Assembly: GCF_900110815.1 (NCBI RefSeq)
Contig: NZ_FOIT01000004.1
Coordinates: forward strand, 33,729-97,728
Reading direction: 5' to 3'
DNA length: 64,000 nt
Source of the DNA: Aliicoccus persicus
GTDB lineage: Bacteria > Bacillota > Bacilli > Staphylococcales > Salinicoccaceae
Program-made: the position numbers and the translations under genes
Notes under the pieces: model-generated
The model's database searches: none
What the model was told of the DNA's origin: nothing
What the model saw: the letters and a program-made list of their open reading frames with translations, nothing else
In this document: piece after piece, positions 9,924-20,647 of the stretch
Position numbering within the stretch: position 1 is the first letter of the stretch
How the letters are laid out: every line of letters begins with the position of its first letter

Positions 9924-10938
9924 AATCAGTACTTGGTTAGAGTCAGCAGTGGAGACGCCGATTGAAATGTCTTCACGTATACGTTTAGCGCGCAATATCG
10001 AAAGCTTGCCGTTCCCAGGTCGAAGTCAAGACGAAGAGAAATTTGCTCAGTTAGTACAAGACATGGCGATCCACCTAGAAGGGTATCAACAAGTCGATGT
10101 ACGCAAGCTATCATACGAGGAACGTGGGGTGCTTGTCGAAAAGCATTTGATTTCACCGAATTTTGCCAAACATGGTCATGCATGTTTCATCAATGAAGAT
10201 GAGTCGATTTCCATTATGGTGCACGAGGAAGATCATATCCGTATCCAATCACTCGGTGCGAGTGTCGATATGAATGAAATTTACGCAGCAGCAGAACAAG
10301 TCGATAAAATTCTTGAAGACAACTTCAAATATGCATTCGATGAAAACTACGGGTATTTGACAGCTTGTCCAACAAATGTCGGCACTGGATTGCGGGCATC
10401 AATCATGGTGCACTTGCCTGCACTTGCTTCTACTGGTCTGTTGCAACAATTTGTCTCGAACATCAGTCGATTTGGTTTTACATTACGTGGTATATATGGG
10501 GAAGGTAGTCAATCTATCGGTTATATATATCAACTATCAAACCAGCTGACGCTCGGGCAAACAGAAGATGAAATCATTGACAACTTACTTGAACTAAAAG
10601 AACAATTAATTGAAGAAGAAATTAGTTTGCGCGAGCGTTTTATCGGTGAGCATGAGGTGGAAACGCGAGACCGAATATTCCGTTCGTTAGGATTGCTCAG
10701 GTATGCTCAGACAATTAGTTTAAAAGAAGCAGCTAAAGCACTCAGTGATGTAAAAATCGGTGTGGATTTAGAATTATTAACGCTTGAAAAGTTTAAATTT
10801 CAACCGTTGATTCAAATGATTCAACCCGCGTTTATTAAAACATTGATTGATTCAGATGAAGTTTTATCTGTGGCAGAACTCGACAAAAAGATTGATGAGC
10901 GACGCGCAACGTTACTCAGAAACACATTAGGGGGTTAA
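9913..10938 (+). CDS. mcsB: Protein arginine kinase McsB
   Basis: Phosphorylates arginines on damaged proteins and on CtsR, marking them for ClpCP. Phosphagen-kinase fold: SSRIRLARNIESLPFPG near the N-terminus, YLTACPTNVGTGLRAS (catalytic Cys loop) mid-protein and GFTLRGIYGEGS. The C-terminal RDRIFRSLG region is typical. From the ATG at 9913 the length is 341, slightly below the usual 335-355 range midpoint. A longer frame from 9889 runs deeper into mcsA without a ribosome binding site and is rejected. Confidence 0.95.
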   Translation: MSSKISTWLESAVETPIEMSSRIRLARNIESLPFPGRSQDEEKFAQLVQDMAIHLEGYQQVDVRKLSYEERGVLVEKHLISPNFAKHGHACFINEDESISIMVHEEDHIRIQSLGASVDMNEIYAAAEQVDKILEDNFKYAFDENYGYLTACPTNVGTGLRASIMVHLPALASTGLLQQFVSNISRFGFTLRGIYGEGSQSIGYIYQLSNQLTLGQTEDEIIDNLLELKEQLIEEEISLRERFIGEHEVETRDRIFRSLGLLRYAQTISLKEAAKALSDVKIGVDLELLTLEKFKFQPLIQMIQPAFIKTLIDSDEVLSVAELDKKIDERRATLLRNTLGG

Positions 10939-10941
10939 TAT

Positions 10942-13392
10942 ATGTTATTTGGAAAATTAACAGAACGTGCACAAAAAGTACTCGCTTATGCACAAGAAGA
11001 AGCGATTCAACTCAAGCACTCAAGCATTGGAACCGAGCACTTACTACTCGGATTGGTTAAAGAAAATGAAGGTATCGCGGCAAAAGTTTTAAAGTTATTT
11101 AACGCAGATGAAGACCGCATCCGTGAAGAAATCTTTAAATTGGTGAACGTTGGTACTGAGATGTCGACATCAATGCAGTACACTCCACGTGCTAAAAAAG
11201 TTATTGAATACTCAATGGATGAAGCACGTCGTTTACACCATAACTTTATCGGAACTGAGCATATGTTACTTGGTTTGATCCGTGAGAGTGAAGGTGTCGC
11301 GGCGACGGTATTATCAAATTTAGATCTTAATATTACGAAGACGCGTGCAGCTGTGATTAAAATGCTTGGTAATCCGGATATGGTTCAACAGAAAAAATCA
11401 GCGCGTAAAGAAACAGGAACGCCAACGCTGGATGGTCTTGCGCGTGACTTAACACAAATCGCGAGAGAAGACATGTTGGATCCGGTTATTGGCCGTTCTA
11501 AAGAAATCACACGCGTGATTGAGGTACTCAGTCGTCGTACGAAAAATAACCCTGTGTTAATCGGTGAGCCGGGTGTCGGTAAAACTGCAATTGCAGAAGG
11601 GTTGGCAATCGCTGTCATTAACAATGAAGTGCCAGAAACATTAAAAGATAAACGCGTTATGTCACTCGATATGGGTACGGTCGTCGCAGGTACGAAATAC
11701 CGTGGTGAGTTTGAAGAGCGTCTGAAAAAAGTGATGACAGAGATAAGAGAAGCGGGTAACGTCGTACTATTCATCGATGAGTTACACACGCTGATCGGTG
11801 CGGGTGGTGCTGAAGGTGCCATTGATGCATCGAACATTTTAAAACCAGCGCTTGCACGTGGTGAGTTACAATGTATCGGTGCAACGACGCTCGAAGAGTA
11901 TCGTAAGCACGTTGAGAAAGACGCGGCACTTGCAAGACGTTTCCAAGCGGTTCAAGTGGACGAACCATCTGTTGAAGATTCAATTCTAATTTTAAAAGGG
12001 TTGCGTGACAAGTATGAAGCACACCACAGAATTAGCATTACAGATGATGCAATTCAAGCAGCGGTTGTCATGAGTAACCGTTATATCCAAGATCGATTCC
12101 TACCGGATAAGGCAATTGACTTAATTGATGAAGCTTCATCAAAAGTACGCTTGAAAAGCTTTACGACGCCGCCAGATGTGAAAGATTTAGAGAATAAATT
12201 AGAAGAAATTATTAAAGAGAAGAATGCTGCCGTGCAATCTCAAGAATTTGAAGCAGCAGCGAATTTCCGTGACCAACAGTCAAAACTAGAAAAAGAAATT
12301 GAAGAGACAAAGAGCAATTGGAAGAAAGAACAAGGAAATGTCGCATCTTCAGTTGAACGCAGCGATATTGAAATCGTCATCTCAGCAATGACAGGTATTC
12401 CACTTGTGAAGATTGCTGAAGAAGAGTCTGATCGTCTGCTAAACTTAGAAGAGACCCTTCATGACCGAGTCATTGGACAAAAAGAAGCAGTATCTTCGAT
12501 TTCAAAAGCTGTGCGTCGTGCACGTGCAGGATTGAAGAATCCGAAGCGTCCAATCGGAAGTTTTATCTTCTTAGGGCCGACAGGTGTGGGTAAAACTGAA
12601 CTTGCTCGTGCTTTAAGCGAAGCGATGTTTGGAGAAGAAGATGCGATGATTCGTGTCGATATGAGTGAGTACATGGAGAAACACTCTGTGTCGAGACTCG
12701 TTGGTTCACCTCCAGGATATGTTGGCTATGAAGACGGTGGTCAATTGACTGAAAAAGTACGTCGTAAACCATATTCATTAATTCTCTTTGATGAGATTGA
12801 AAAAGCGCACCCAGATGTCTTTAACATGTTATTACAAGTGTTAGATGATGGACGCTTAACAGACTCAAATGGACGTACAGTCGACTTTAGAAACACAATC
12901 ATCGTCATGACATCGAATGTCGGTGCACGTGAATTGAAAGATAATAAGTTCGTCGGTTTCGGTGGTGCAAAAGATACTGCAGATTACGAAACAATTCGCA
13001 GCACGATGATGAAGGAATTAAAAGAAGCCTTCCGTCCAGAGTTCATCAACCGTGTGGATGATATTATTGTATTCCATAGCCTAGAAAAAGAAGAGCTGCG
13101 TGAAATCGTCACATTGATGGTGAGCCAGCTTGCAGAGCGCTTGCAAGAGCAAAAAATTCACCTTGAGATTACAGATGCAGGTAAAGATAAGATCGTAGAA
13201 GAAGGATACGATCCAGAATACGGTGCACGTCCGCTTGCGCGTGCAATTCAAAAGAGTGTAGAAGATCGTTTAAGCGAAGCAATTCTTGCAGGTGAAGATT
13301 TTGAAGGCAAACGCGTTATCATTGATTTCAAAGATGATGAATACGATATACGTACTGAAGAAATGGAAGAAAACGATAAAATTAATATGTAA
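10942..13392 (+). CDS. clpC: ATP-dependent Clp protease ATPase subunit ClpC
   Basis: Hexameric AAA+ unfoldase that works with ClpP and the McsA/McsB adaptors. Order: two Clp N-terminal repeats (1-145), AAA1 with Walker [10 protein letters not shown] (about 213), a coiled-coil M-domain with UVR-like segment (about 420-460) and AAA2 with Walker [10 protein letters not shown] (about 549). The VGF tripeptide in KFVGFGG is the ClpP-binding loop. At 816 residues it is full length. It is the last gene of the CtsR operon, three bases after mcsB with AGGGGG as ribosome binding site. Confidence 0.97.
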   Translation: MLFGKLTERAQKVLAYAQEEAIQLKHSSIGTEHLLLGLVKENEGIAAKVLKLFNADEDRIREEIFKLVNVGTEMSTSMQYTPRAKKVIEYSMDEARRLHHNFIGTEHMLLGLIRESEGVAATVLSNLDLNITKTRAAVIKMLGNPDMVQQKKSARKETGTPTLDGLARDLTQIAREDMLDPVIGRSKEITRVIEVLSRRTKNNPVLIGEPGVGKTAIAEGLAIAVINNEVPETLKDKRVMSLDMGTVVAGTKYRGEFEERLKKVMTEIREAGNVVLFIDELHTLIGAGGAEGAIDASNILKPALARGELQCIGATTLEEYRKHVEKDAALARRFQAVQVDEPSVEDSILILKGLRDKYEAHHRISITDDAIQAAVVMSNRYIQDRFLPDKAIDLIDEASSKVRLKSFTTPPDVKDLENKLEEIIKEKNAAVQSQEFEAAANFRDQQSKLEKEIEETKSNWKKEQGNVASSVERSDIEIVISAMTGIPLVKIAEEESDRLLNLEETLHDRVIGQKEAVSSISKAVRRARAGLKNPKRPIGSFIFLGPTGVGKTELARALSEAMFGEEDAMIRVDMSEYMEKHSVSRLVGSPPGYVGYEDGGQLTEKVRRKPYSLILFDEIEKAHPDVFNMLLQVLDDGRLTDSNGRTVDFRNTIIVMTSNVGARELKDNKFVGFGGAKDTADYETIRSTMMKELKEAFRPEFINRVDDIIVFHSLEKEELREIVTLMVSQLAERLQEQKIHLEITDAGKDKIVEEGYDPEYGARPLARAIQKSVEDRLSEAILAGEDFEGKRVIIDFKDDEYDIRTEEMEENDKINM

Positions 13393-13400
13393 TTAATGTA

Positions 13401-13442
13401 TGCACGGAATCTATTTCATATAGATTTCGTGCTTTTCTTTAA
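13401..13442 (+). terminator. Terminator of the ctsR-clpC operon
   Basis: GCACGGAATCTAT pairs with ATAGATTTCGTGC (one G-T wobble) around TTCAT, followed by a T-rich tail. Confidence 0.85.
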
Positions 13443-13558
13443 TTCTGTCACATATACATGTAATCAAATGGTGTATAAACACACTCATGCTTTATTGTTC
13501 AGCGTTTTTTATATACAATATACATACAATTGTATTTACTTTGGGGAGGTATAACTTT

Positions 13559-14929
13559 TTGGCAAAAACGAAAAATGTATTCGAATGTATGGCGTGTGGT
13601 TACGAATCACCAAAATGGTTCGGAAAATGCCCGAGTTGTGGCGCATGGAACCAGATGGAAGAAAAGTTAATACATAAAGAAACAAAAGTGCGCGGTACAC
13701 TCGGTAAGGAATCTGCAGATAGAAAATCTCGTAGCCAAAAGTTAGAACGTGTTCAAAAGTCCGTGACACCGAGAACACGTACAGGCAGCGGTGAATTTGA
13801 TCGCGTACTCGGCGGTGGTATCGTCGACGGTTCACTGATTTTAATCGGTGGGGACCCAGGTATAGGTAAATCAACAATTCTATTACAAACAGCGCTTAAG
13901 CTTTCCGAGAAACATACCGTACTCTATGTGTCGGGTGAAGAATCACTCGAACAGATTAAGTTAAGAGCAGATCGCATTGAACTCGCAAGTGAAGAATTAA
14001 ATGTCTATAGTGAGACGAACTTGTTCTACATCCACGATGAAATAAAACAACTCAAGCCAGACTTCCTCATTATTGACTCAATCCAAACTATTTTTCACCC
14101 AGATGTTACAAGTGCTCCAGGTAGTGTATCCCAAGTAAGGGAATGTACACAAAGCTTGATGAATATTGCGAAATCAGGAAACATCGCGACGTTTATCGTC
14201 GGGCATGTGACAAAAGAGGGACAGATTGCCGGTCCACGTCTATTAGAACATATGGTGGATACCGTACTTTACTTTGAAGGCGATCAACACCAATCGTTTC
14301 GCGTCTTGCGCGCAGTGAAAAACCGATTTGGTTCTACGAATGAAATGGGAATTTTTGAAATGAATCAATCGGGTCTAGGTGAGGTGTTGAACCCATCAGA
14401 AATCTTCTTAGAAGAACGCTCAAAAAATGTACCAGGTTCAGCAATTGTTGCAACGATGGAAGGCACACGCGCATTGCTCGTTGAAGTTCAGTCACTCGTT
14501 ACACCAACGCATTTCCATAATCCGAGACGGATGGCAACAGGCATCGATCATAACCGACTGAATTTACTCATGGCAGTCCTGGAGAAAAGTGAGCGTCATC
14601 TTATGCAACAACATGACGCGTATGTCAAAGTAGTCGGTGGTGTTAAGCTAGACGAACCAGCAGTTGATTTAAGCATCATCATTAGCATCGCCTCATCATT
14701 CAAATCAAAAGAAGTGAGAGGTGACGATTGTTTCGTCGGCGAAGTTGGATTAACAGGTGAAGTACGTCGCGTCAGCAAGCCTGAAATACGCATACAGGAA
14801 GCTGAGAAACTAGGATTTAACCGCATCATTATGCCGAAATCTAATCTTTCGGGTATAGAGTTAAACAAAAATATAGAAGTCATCGGTGTATCACACATAA
14901 ACGAAGCGTTAAAGTTAGCACTACAATAA
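13559..14929 (+). CDS. radA: DNA repair protein RadA (Sms)
   Basis: RecA-like ATPase that assists branch migration in recombinational repair. It has a C4 zinc finger (CMACG, then CPSCG) within the first 35 residues, Walker A GGDPGIGKS, the RadA signature KNRFGS and a C-terminal Lon-like domain. The start is a TTG at 13559 with GGGGAGGT nine bases before. The apparent extension to an ATG at 13487 is AT-rich, lacks a ribosome binding site and does not resemble RadA. Length about 456 is normal. Confidence 0.95.
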   Translation: MAKTKNVFECMACGYESPKWFGKCPSCGAWNQMEEKLIHKETKVRGTLGKESADRKSRSQKLERVQKSVTPRTRTGSGEFDRVLGGGIVDGSLILIGGDPGIGKSTILLQTALKLSEKHTVLYVSGEESLEQIKLRADRIELASEELNVYSETNLFYIHDEIKQLKPDFLIIDSIQTIFHPDVTSAPGSVSQVRECTQSLMNIAKSGNIATFIVGHVTKEGQIAGPRLLEHMVDTVLYFEGDQHQSFRVLRAVKNRFGSTNEMGIFEMNQSGLGEVLNPSEIFLEERSKNVPGSAIVATMEGTRALLVEVQSLVTPTHFHNPRRMATGIDHNRLNLLMAVLEKSERHLMQQHDAYVKVVGGVKLDEPAVDLSIIISIASSFKSKEVRGDDCFVGEVGLTGEVRRVSKPEIRIQEAEKLGFNRIIMPKSNLSGIELNKNIEVIGVSHINEALKLALQ

Positions 14930-14960
14930 TCATTAAAAAATAATAAAAGGAGGTCAACAT

Positions 14961-16010
14961 ATGCTTAAATATTTACTCTATGCATGGTTCATTATTATCG
15001 GCGCAACTCTCGGCATTTACGGCGCACCATTTATCGTAGAAATGTTTGATAATGTACCGGGTATTTTTGACAACGTGCTCGTTCACGGGGTCGTCGGTGC
15101 AGTTGTTTTTACGCTCGCATTGTACTGGACGATACCATATCTTATACGATGGATTCGTGCAATTGAAGAGTCGTTAATCAAGAGTAATGTGATGGATATC
15201 GTATTTGCATCACTTGGTATGATCATTGGGTTATTGCTTGCTGTCCTAATATCTTTTTTAATTAGCATGATAGAAATTCCACTCATCAACAATGTCGTAC
15301 CATTTATACTTGCAATCGTTCTCGGTTATCTTGGTTTTCAACTCGGTCACAAGAAATTCAACGAAGCATTTAGTCAGTTACCATTGCTCAACAGAATTCA
15401 GAGGCAGACGTCACACTCACCAACAAAATATTTAGATACAAGTGCGATTATTGACGGTCGCATCATCGATGTGGTGAAAACAGGATTTTTAGAAGGTGAC
15501 ATCGTCGTACCACAATTCGTCCTCGATGAACTGCAGCTCATTGCTGATGCTACGGACTCTGTTAAACGCGATAAAGGTCAGCGGGGGCTCGATCTTTTAT
15601 CGGAACTGAGACAAGCGAGTGATAATGTATCGATACTGGATATTGATTATAAAGAACTCGATGTGGACGCACAGCTCATTAAGTTGGCGAAGGATAATCA
15701 AGGCGTTGTCGTAACAACCGATTATAACTTAAACAAAGTGTGTCAGGTTCAAGGGATCAAAGTGTTGAATGTGAATGAACTATCCGATGCCGTACGCATG
15801 ATGATTACGCAAGGCGACGTGTTAGATATCTTCGTCTCTCGTGTTGGTAAAGAAGAAGGACAAGGCGTCGGTTATTTAGATGATGGTACGATGGTCGTCG
15901 TCGAAGGTGGCAAACATCTTGTCAATGCGCAGATTAAAGCTGAAGTTAAGAGTGTTTTACAAACGAATTCAGGGCGTATTATATTTACGAAACAAGTGGA
16001 AGCATCATGA
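14961..16010 (+). CDS. Membrane-anchored PIN/TRAM-domain protein (YacL family)
   Basis: Residues 1-135 contain four hydrophobic segments. From about 155 a PIN-type nuclease domain follows (LDTSAIIDGRIIDV, with acidic metal ligands, and VVTTDYNLNKV). A TRAM domain closes the protein (about 290-349). It is therefore a probable membrane-bound RNase or RNA-binding protein; the exact substrate in Firmicutes is unclear. GGAGG precedes the ATG. It overlaps ispD by four bases, in the conserved radA-yacL-ispD-ispF order. Confidence 0.88.
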   Translation: MLKYLLYAWFIIIGATLGIYGAPFIVEMFDNVPGIFDNVLVHGVVGAVVFTLALYWTIPYLIRWIRAIEESLIKSNVMDIVFASLGMIIGLLLAVLISFLISMIEIPLINNVVPFILAIVLGYLGFQLGHKKFNEAFSQLPLLNRIQRQTSHSPTKYLDTSAIIDGRIIDVVKTGFLEGDIVVPQFVLDELQLIADATDSVKRDKGQRGLDLLSELRQASDNVSILDIDYKELDVDAQLIKLAKDNQGVVVTTDYNLNKVCQVQGIKVLNVNELSDAVRMMITQGDVLDIFVSRVGKEEGQGVGYLDDGTMVVVEGGKHLVNAQIKAEVKSVLQTNSGRIIFTKQVEAS

Positions 16011-16690
16011 GTTACACAGTGTTAATCCCTGCTGCAGGTAGCGGTAAACGCATGGGTGCGCCTCAGAATAAGATGTTGCTACCACTTTTAGATATACCAA
16101 TCATTGTGCATACAGTGGAACAGTTCGAAGCGGATGAAAATTGTGCTGCAATCTATGTTGCGACGAAGCGTGATGAACGTGAGATATTCAGTGAAATTTT
16201 ATCGTTTAGTTCAAAGCTAAAAGAGATCGTTGACGGTGGCGATGAACGCCAAGATAGTATATACAATATGTTACAGCAAATGGAAGAGCATGAATGGGTG
16301 ATGGTGCATGACGGTGCCAGACCATTCATCAGTAAAAGTGTTTTGAATGCTTTGTATGAATCTGTGCAAACAAATGATGCTGTCATCTGTGGTGTGCGTC
16401 CGAAAGATACGCTAAAGCGTGTCAATCAAGACATCGTCAAAGACACGGTAAACCGTGATGAAGTCATAATGGTGCATACGCCACAAGCTTTTAGTTATAC
16501 CTTATTAAAACGCGCATATGAACATGCGTATGCACAAAATCTCGTCGTCACGGACGATTCAATGATGGTTGAAGCGCTCGGTGAGCGCGTCCATGTCGTT
16601 GAATCAGACTACAACAACATTAAGATTACGACGCAAGATGATATGTTAACAGGTGAAAGAATACTATTGGGTAGGGATAATCATGTTTAG
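16007..16690 (+). CDS. ispD: 2-C-methyl-D-erythritol 4-phosphate cytidylyltransferase
   Basis: Third step of the non-mevalonate (MEP) isoprenoid route, joining CTP and methylerythritol phosphate. It shows the nucleotide-binding loop [16 protein letters not shown] at the N-terminus, VHDGARPF in the middle and [11 protein letters not shown] near the C-terminus. Length 227 is typical. Related TarI cytidylyltransferases (for teichoic acid) look similar, but the adjacent ispF decides for IspD. The presence of ispD/ispF is notable because Staphylococcus itself uses the mevalonate route. Confidence 0.9.
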   Translation: MSYTVLIPAAGSGKRMGAPQNKMLLPLLDIPIIVHTVEQFEADENCAAIYVATKRDEREIFSEILSFSSKLKEIVDGGDERQDSIYNMLQQMEEHEWVMVHDGARPFISKSVLNALYESVQTNDAVICGVRPKDTLKRVNQDIVKDTVNRDEVIMVHTPQAFSYTLLKRAYEHAYAQNLVVTDDSMMVEALGERVHVVESDYNNIKITTQDDMLTGERILLGRDNHV

Positions 16691-17171
16691 AATAGGTCAT
16701 GGATTTGATGTACACGCATTCGATAAAGACCGACCGCTAATTCTCGGTGGTATAGAAATCGATCATCATCAAGGGTTGATTGGTCACTCCGATGCGGATG
16801 TATTATTGCATACAATCGCAGACAGCATACTTGGGGCGCTTGCACTCGGTGATATTGGGAAGTTTTTCCCGGATACGGATGCAGCCAACAAAGATTTGGA
16901 TTCTAAAGTACTACTGCGTGAAGTTGTAGAGAAGATGACTGATATGAATTATGAAGTGAATAATATTGATGCAACCGTTATGGCAGAACAGCCAAAATTG
17001 CGACCGCACATCGATGACATGCGTGAAGTCGTTGCAAGTTTATTAAATGTACCGATAAATCATGTTAATATAAAAGCGACAACAACTGAAAAATTAGGAT
17101 TTACTGGCCGAGAAGAAGGTATGGCAGCGGAAGCTGTCGTATTGCTTAAGAAAATGGAGGAATTGTCATGA
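16683..17171 (+). CDS. ispF: 2-C-methyl-D-erythritol 2,4-cyclodiphosphate synthase
   Basis: Cyclises CDP-methylerythritol 2-phosphate in the MEP pathway as a zinc-dependent trimer. Motifs are [11 protein letters not shown] (metal-binding Asp-x-His), [22 protein letters not shown] and [15 protein letters not shown]. At 162 residues it is standard. The ATG at 16683 lies eight bases inside ispD and is preceded by GTAGGG; the longer frame from 16653 is unlike the family. It overlaps gltX by four bases. Confidence 0.94.
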   Translation: MFRIGHGFDVHAFDKDRPLILGGIEIDHHQGLIGHSDADVLLHTIADSILGALALGDIGKFFPDTDAANKDLDSKVLLREVVEKMTDMNYEVNNIDATVMAEQPKLRPHIDDMREVVASLLNVPINHVNIKATTTEKLGFTGREEGMAAEAVVLLKKMEELS

Positions 17172-18625
17172 GTAAAGTGCGTTTAAGATATGCCCCTAGT
17201 CCAACGGGTTTTTTACATATAGGAAATGCGAGAACGGCATTATTTAACTGTTTGTTTGCCCGTTCTAAAGGTGGAGACTTCATCATCCGTGTGGAAGATA
17301 CAGATACTGCACGAAACATTGAAGCAGGTGAAGAATCACAGTTAAGAAACTTAAAATGGCTTGGTATTGATTGGGATGAGTCTGTCGATCAAGACGGTGG
17401 ATACGGTCCGTATCGTCAATCTGAGCGCAGAGAAATTTATCAGAAATATGCAGAACAACTGATTGAAGAAGGAAAAGCATATCGTTGCTATATGACTTCT
17501 GAAGAGCTTGAATCTGAGCGTGAAGAGCAAATTGCACGTGGTGTCATGCCACGCTATGGTGGAAAACATGCGAATTTATCATCTGCTGAAGAGCAAGCAT
17601 TGATCGATGAAGGACGCGAACCGAGCGTACGTATCCGTGTACCACAAAACGTCACATACACATTTGATGACATCGTTAAAGGTGACGTATCGTTTGATTC
17701 AAACAACATCGGTGACTGGGTCATCATGAAAAAAGATGGTATGGCAACATACAACTTTGCCTGTGCAATCGATGATCATTTGATGGAAATCTCTCACGTG
17801 TTACGCGGTGATGATCACATTTCAAATACACCAAAACAGATGATGGTCTATGAAGCACTCGGATGGGATTATCCACAGTTCGGTCACATGACATTGATTG
17901 TAAACGAGCAAAAGAAAAAATTATCGAAGCGTGATGCAGGTATTCTTCAGTTCATTGAACAATACAAAGATTTAGGTTATTTACCAGAAGCACTATTCAA
18001 CTTCATCACGTTGCTTGGATGGACACCTGAAGGTGAAGAGGAAGTATTTAGCCAAGAAGAATTCATCAAGCTATTCGATGAAAAACGACTTTCAAAATCA
18101 CCGGCATTCTTCGATAAACAAAAGTTAATGTGGATCAACAACCAGTACATGAAGACGAAAGATAGCGACACAGTGTTCAACATGGCTGTTCAGTTTTTAG
18201 AGGCTGAAGGTTTAGTGGAAAAAGAACGCACACCAGAACAGGAAGATTGGGCACGTCGTTTAGTGGCACTTTATCAGCCGCAGATGAGCTATGCTGCTGA
18301 AATTGTGGAACTAAGCGAACAATTCTTCAAACCAGAACTGAGCTACTCTGAAGATGCTGAAGCGGTATTATCACAAGAACATATTCCAGAATTGTTGCCA
18401 GCACTTCGCGATGCATTTACAGAAGTTCCAGTAGAAGAATTTACACCAGAACAAGTGAAAGCAGCAATTAAATCAGTGCAAAAATCAACTGGCTTTAAAG
18501 GGAAGCAATTGTTTATGCCGGTGCGTGCTGCAGTTACGGGTGAAACACGTGGGCCGGAATTGCCGGACGCAATTGCTTTAATTGGTCGAGACGTTGCACT
18601 GGAGAGAATAAACGCACGCATTTAA
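17168..18625 (+). CDS. gltX: Glutamyl-tRNA synthetase
   Basis: Class I synthetase charging tRNA-Glu and, in Firmicutes, also tRNA-Gln for later amidation. HIGH-type motif [12 protein letters not shown] lies near residue 16, the KMSKS-type loop KKLSKRDAG near 258, and an all-helical anticodon-binding domain follows to residue 485. AGGA precedes the ATG. The gene usually found next, cysE, is absent: the next CDS is cysS behind a T-box. Confidence 0.96.
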   Translation: MSKVRLRYAPSPTGFLHIGNARTALFNCLFARSKGGDFIIRVEDTDTARNIEAGEESQLRNLKWLGIDWDESVDQDGGYGPYRQSERREIYQKYAEQLIEEGKAYRCYMTSEELESEREEQIARGVMPRYGGKHANLSSAEEQALIDEGREPSVRIRVPQNVTYTFDDIVKGDVSFDSNNIGDWVIMKKDGMATYNFACAIDDHLMEISHVLRGDDHISNTPKQMMVYEALGWDYPQFGHMTLIVNEQKKKLSKRDAGILQFIEQYKDLGYLPEALFNFITLLGWTPEGEEEVFSQEEFIKLFDEKRLSKSPAFFDKQKLMWINNQYMKTKDSDTVFNMAVQFLEAEGLVEKERTPEQEDWARRLVALYQPQMSYAAEIVELSEQFFKPELSYSEDAEAVLSQEHIPELLPALRDAFTEVPVEEFTPEQVKAAIKSVQKSTGFKGKQLFMPVRAAVTGETRGPELPDAIALIGRDVALERINARI

Positions 18626-18637
18626 AGAACAATGTAT

Positions 18638-18666
18638 TTGACGTGTCTATTCATTTCGATAATAAT
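18638..18666 (+). promoter_or_regulatory. Probable promoter of the cysS T-box transcript
   Basis: TTGACG at 18638-18643 is followed after 17 bases by AATAAT at 18661-18666. It lies directly upstream of the T-box leader and allows cysS transcription independent of gltX. Confidence 0.5.
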
Positions 18667-18671
18667 AGACA

Positions 18672-18842
18672 TGAGTAGAAAGAGCCATGGACATTTAGAG
18701 ATTATCTGGTGGTGAGAAGATAACGAAAACTCTTTCGAATTGCAACAGCTTAATATTTAAAGGCTATTTAAAAATAGTGAACCAGAGTGGAACCGTGTTA
18801 ACAACACCTCTGTCCGTTATCGGGCAGAGGTGTTTTTCTTTA
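18672..18842 (+). promoter_or_regulatory. T-box riboswitch, tRNA-Cys specific
   Basis: A leader with the conserved T-box element AGTGGAACCGTG (18786-18797) followed by a terminator: ACACCTCTG (18804-18812) pairs with CAGAGGTGT (18825-18833), then T5. A TGC triplet in GAATTGCAAC (about 18739) is the likely Cys specifier codon, consistent with cysS downstream. Uncharged tRNA-Cys would bind and favour the antiterminator. The boundaries of stem I are approximate. Confidence 0.9.
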
Positions 18843-18863
18843 TAAGAAGTAGGGAGGATAAAA

Positions 18864-20258
18864 ATGATTAAAATTTACAACACATTGACGCGTCAGAAAG
18901 AAACGTTTGAACCGATTGAACCTGGTAAGGTGAAGATGTATGTGTGTGGTCCGACCGTGTACAACTATATACACATCGGAAACGCGAGACCGGCAATTGT
19001 CTTTGATACAGTGAGACGCTATTTAGAGTACTCAGGATTTGACGTAAAGTATGTTGCCAACTTTACGGATGTAGATGACAAATTGATTAAGGCGAGCCAA
19101 GAGCTCGGAGAAGAAGTGCCTGCAATTGCTGAGCGTTTTATTGAAGCGTTCTTTAATGATACTGGTGCATTGAATGTAAAGAAAGCAACAGTACATCCAC
19201 GTGTAATGGATCATATGGCAGACATCGTGGACTTTATTGAGGTGTTGATTGAAAAAGACTATGCGTATGAATCAGATGGCGACGTTTACTTTAAGACGCG
19301 TGCATTTGATGACTACGGTCAATTATCACAACAGTCGGTCGATGATTTAAGAGTCGGTGCGCGTATAGAAGCGGGTGAGAAGAAAAATGATCCTCTAGAC
19401 TTTGCATTGTGGAAACAAGCAAAAGACAATGAAATCAAATGGGATTCGCCATGGGGTGAAGGTCGACCAGGTTGGCACATCGAGTGTTCAGTGATGGCGC
19501 GTAAACACCTCGGTGATACAATTGATATACATGCGGGTGGTCAAGATTTGACGTTCCCACACCACGAGAATGAAATTGCACAGAGTCAGTGCCGCACAGA
19601 TAAAACTTTCGCGAACTATTGGATGCACAACGGCTACATTAACATTGATAATACGAAGATGAGTAAGTCACTCGGGAACTTTATCTTGGTGAATGACATC
19701 ATTAAAGAAGTTGACCCGAATGTACTGCGATTCTTCATGATCAGCGTGCATTATCGCAACCCGATCAACTACAATCGTGAACTCGTTAAAGCGGCAGGTA
19801 ATGGTTTGAAGCGTATTCAGGACAGCTATCAAGAAGTGGTTACACGTTTAGAATCAGCTGTTCTAGATGAGCCCGATAAAGTCGTTGAAGATATTATCGA
19901 TGCAAATCTAGCTGCGTTTGAAAATCATATGAACGATGATTTCAATACGGCAAATGCAGTGACAGCTTGGCATGACCTCGTTTCTGAAACGAATAAATAT
20001 TTACGTCGTCCGTCGACAAGCACACACGTCTTACAGCGAATCATCGATGCACACCTCGCTTATAAAGAAGTACTCGGTGTCACACTAGATATTGAAGAAG
20101 TGCTCCTTGATGAAGAAATCGAAAAATTGATCGAAGAGCGAAATACAGCGCGTAACAATAAAGATTTTGCACGTGCAGATGAGATTAGAGATTACTTAAA
20201 AGAGCAAAATATCATCCTTGAAGATACGAAAGATGGTGTGAGATTTAAACGTGGATAA
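18864..20258 (+). CDS. cysS: Cysteinyl-tRNA synthetase
   Basis: Class I synthetase. Zinc/active-site region [19 protein letters not shown] near residue 27 includes the HIGH-type HIGN; the KMSKS loop is [10 protein letters not shown] near 267. Zinc ligands include the Cys of WHIECSVM and HHENE. Length 464 is normal. It starts 22 bases after the T-box terminator with AGGGAGG. It overlaps mrnC by eight bases. Confidence 0.96.
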   Translation: MIKIYNTLTRQKETFEPIEPGKVKMYVCGPTVYNYIHIGNARPAIVFDTVRRYLEYSGFDVKYVANFTDVDDKLIKASQELGEEVPAIAERFIEAFFNDTGALNVKKATVHPRVMDHMADIVDFIEVLIEKDYAYESDGDVYFKTRAFDDYGQLSQQSVDDLRVGARIEAGEKKNDPLDFALWKQAKDNEIKWDSPWGEGRPGWHIECSVMARKHLGDTIDIHAGGQDLTFPHHENEIAQSQCRTDKTFANYWMHNGYINIDNTKMSKSLGNFILVNDIIKEVDPNVLRFFMISVHYRNPINYNRELVKAAGNGLKRIQDSYQEVVTRLESAVLDEPDKVVEDIIDANLAAFENHMNDDFNTANAVTAWHDLVSETNKYLRRPSTSTHVLQRIIDAHLAYKEVLGVTLDIEEVLLDEEIEKLIEERNTARNNKDFARADEIRDYLKEQNIILEDTKDGVRFKRG

Positions 20259-20646
20259 AGAAATGCGCGCCATGATGAATCTCGCTTCTATTGCACAAGT
20301 GGGAGATGCGGTTTACGCGGCACGCGTACGCACGCATCTGTTGCATCTCAGTCCGTATAGCAAGCCAAAAGCGTTGCATCAAAAATATGCAATGTGTGAG
20401 AGTGCACGTTTTCAAGCCAAGTGCTTAGTATATTTAATAGATATCGCTTTCTTCAATGAAGATGAATTAGATATTATTAACCGTGCGAAAAATAAAAGTA
20501 CGCAGACAAAGGCAAAAAATGCATCAAAGGAAGAGTATCGATTCGCAACAGCGCTTGAGGCAATTATCGGTTACTATAAATTAGAACAAAATGATGATCG
20601 ACTCAATGAAATTTTTGAAATTATATATGAGAAGTGTGGTGAATGA
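20251..20646 (+). CDS. mrnC: Mini-ribonuclease III
   Basis: Catalytic-domain-only RNase III relative that trims 23S rRNA precursors. It contains [16 protein letters not shown] (Asp of the active site) and [11 protein letters not shown] (Glu of the second acidic site), with no dsRNA-binding domain. At 131 residues it is the normal size. The start is a GTG at 20251 inside the cysS end; an ATG at 20263 is an alternative. It sits in the conserved cysS-mrnC-rlmB order. Confidence 0.92.
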   Translation: MDKEMRAMMNLASIAQVGDAVYAARVRTHLLHLSPYSKPKALHQKYAMCESARFQAKCLVYLIDIAFFNEDELDIINRAKNKSTQTKAKNASKEEYRFATALEAIIGYYKLEQNDDRLNEIFEIIYEKCGE

Positions 20647-20647
20647 T

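Noticed and set aside
13487..13558. 24-residue N-terminal extension of RadA
   Set aside because: No ribosome binding site, AT-rich and unlike RadA; the TTG at 13559 follows GGGGAGGT.
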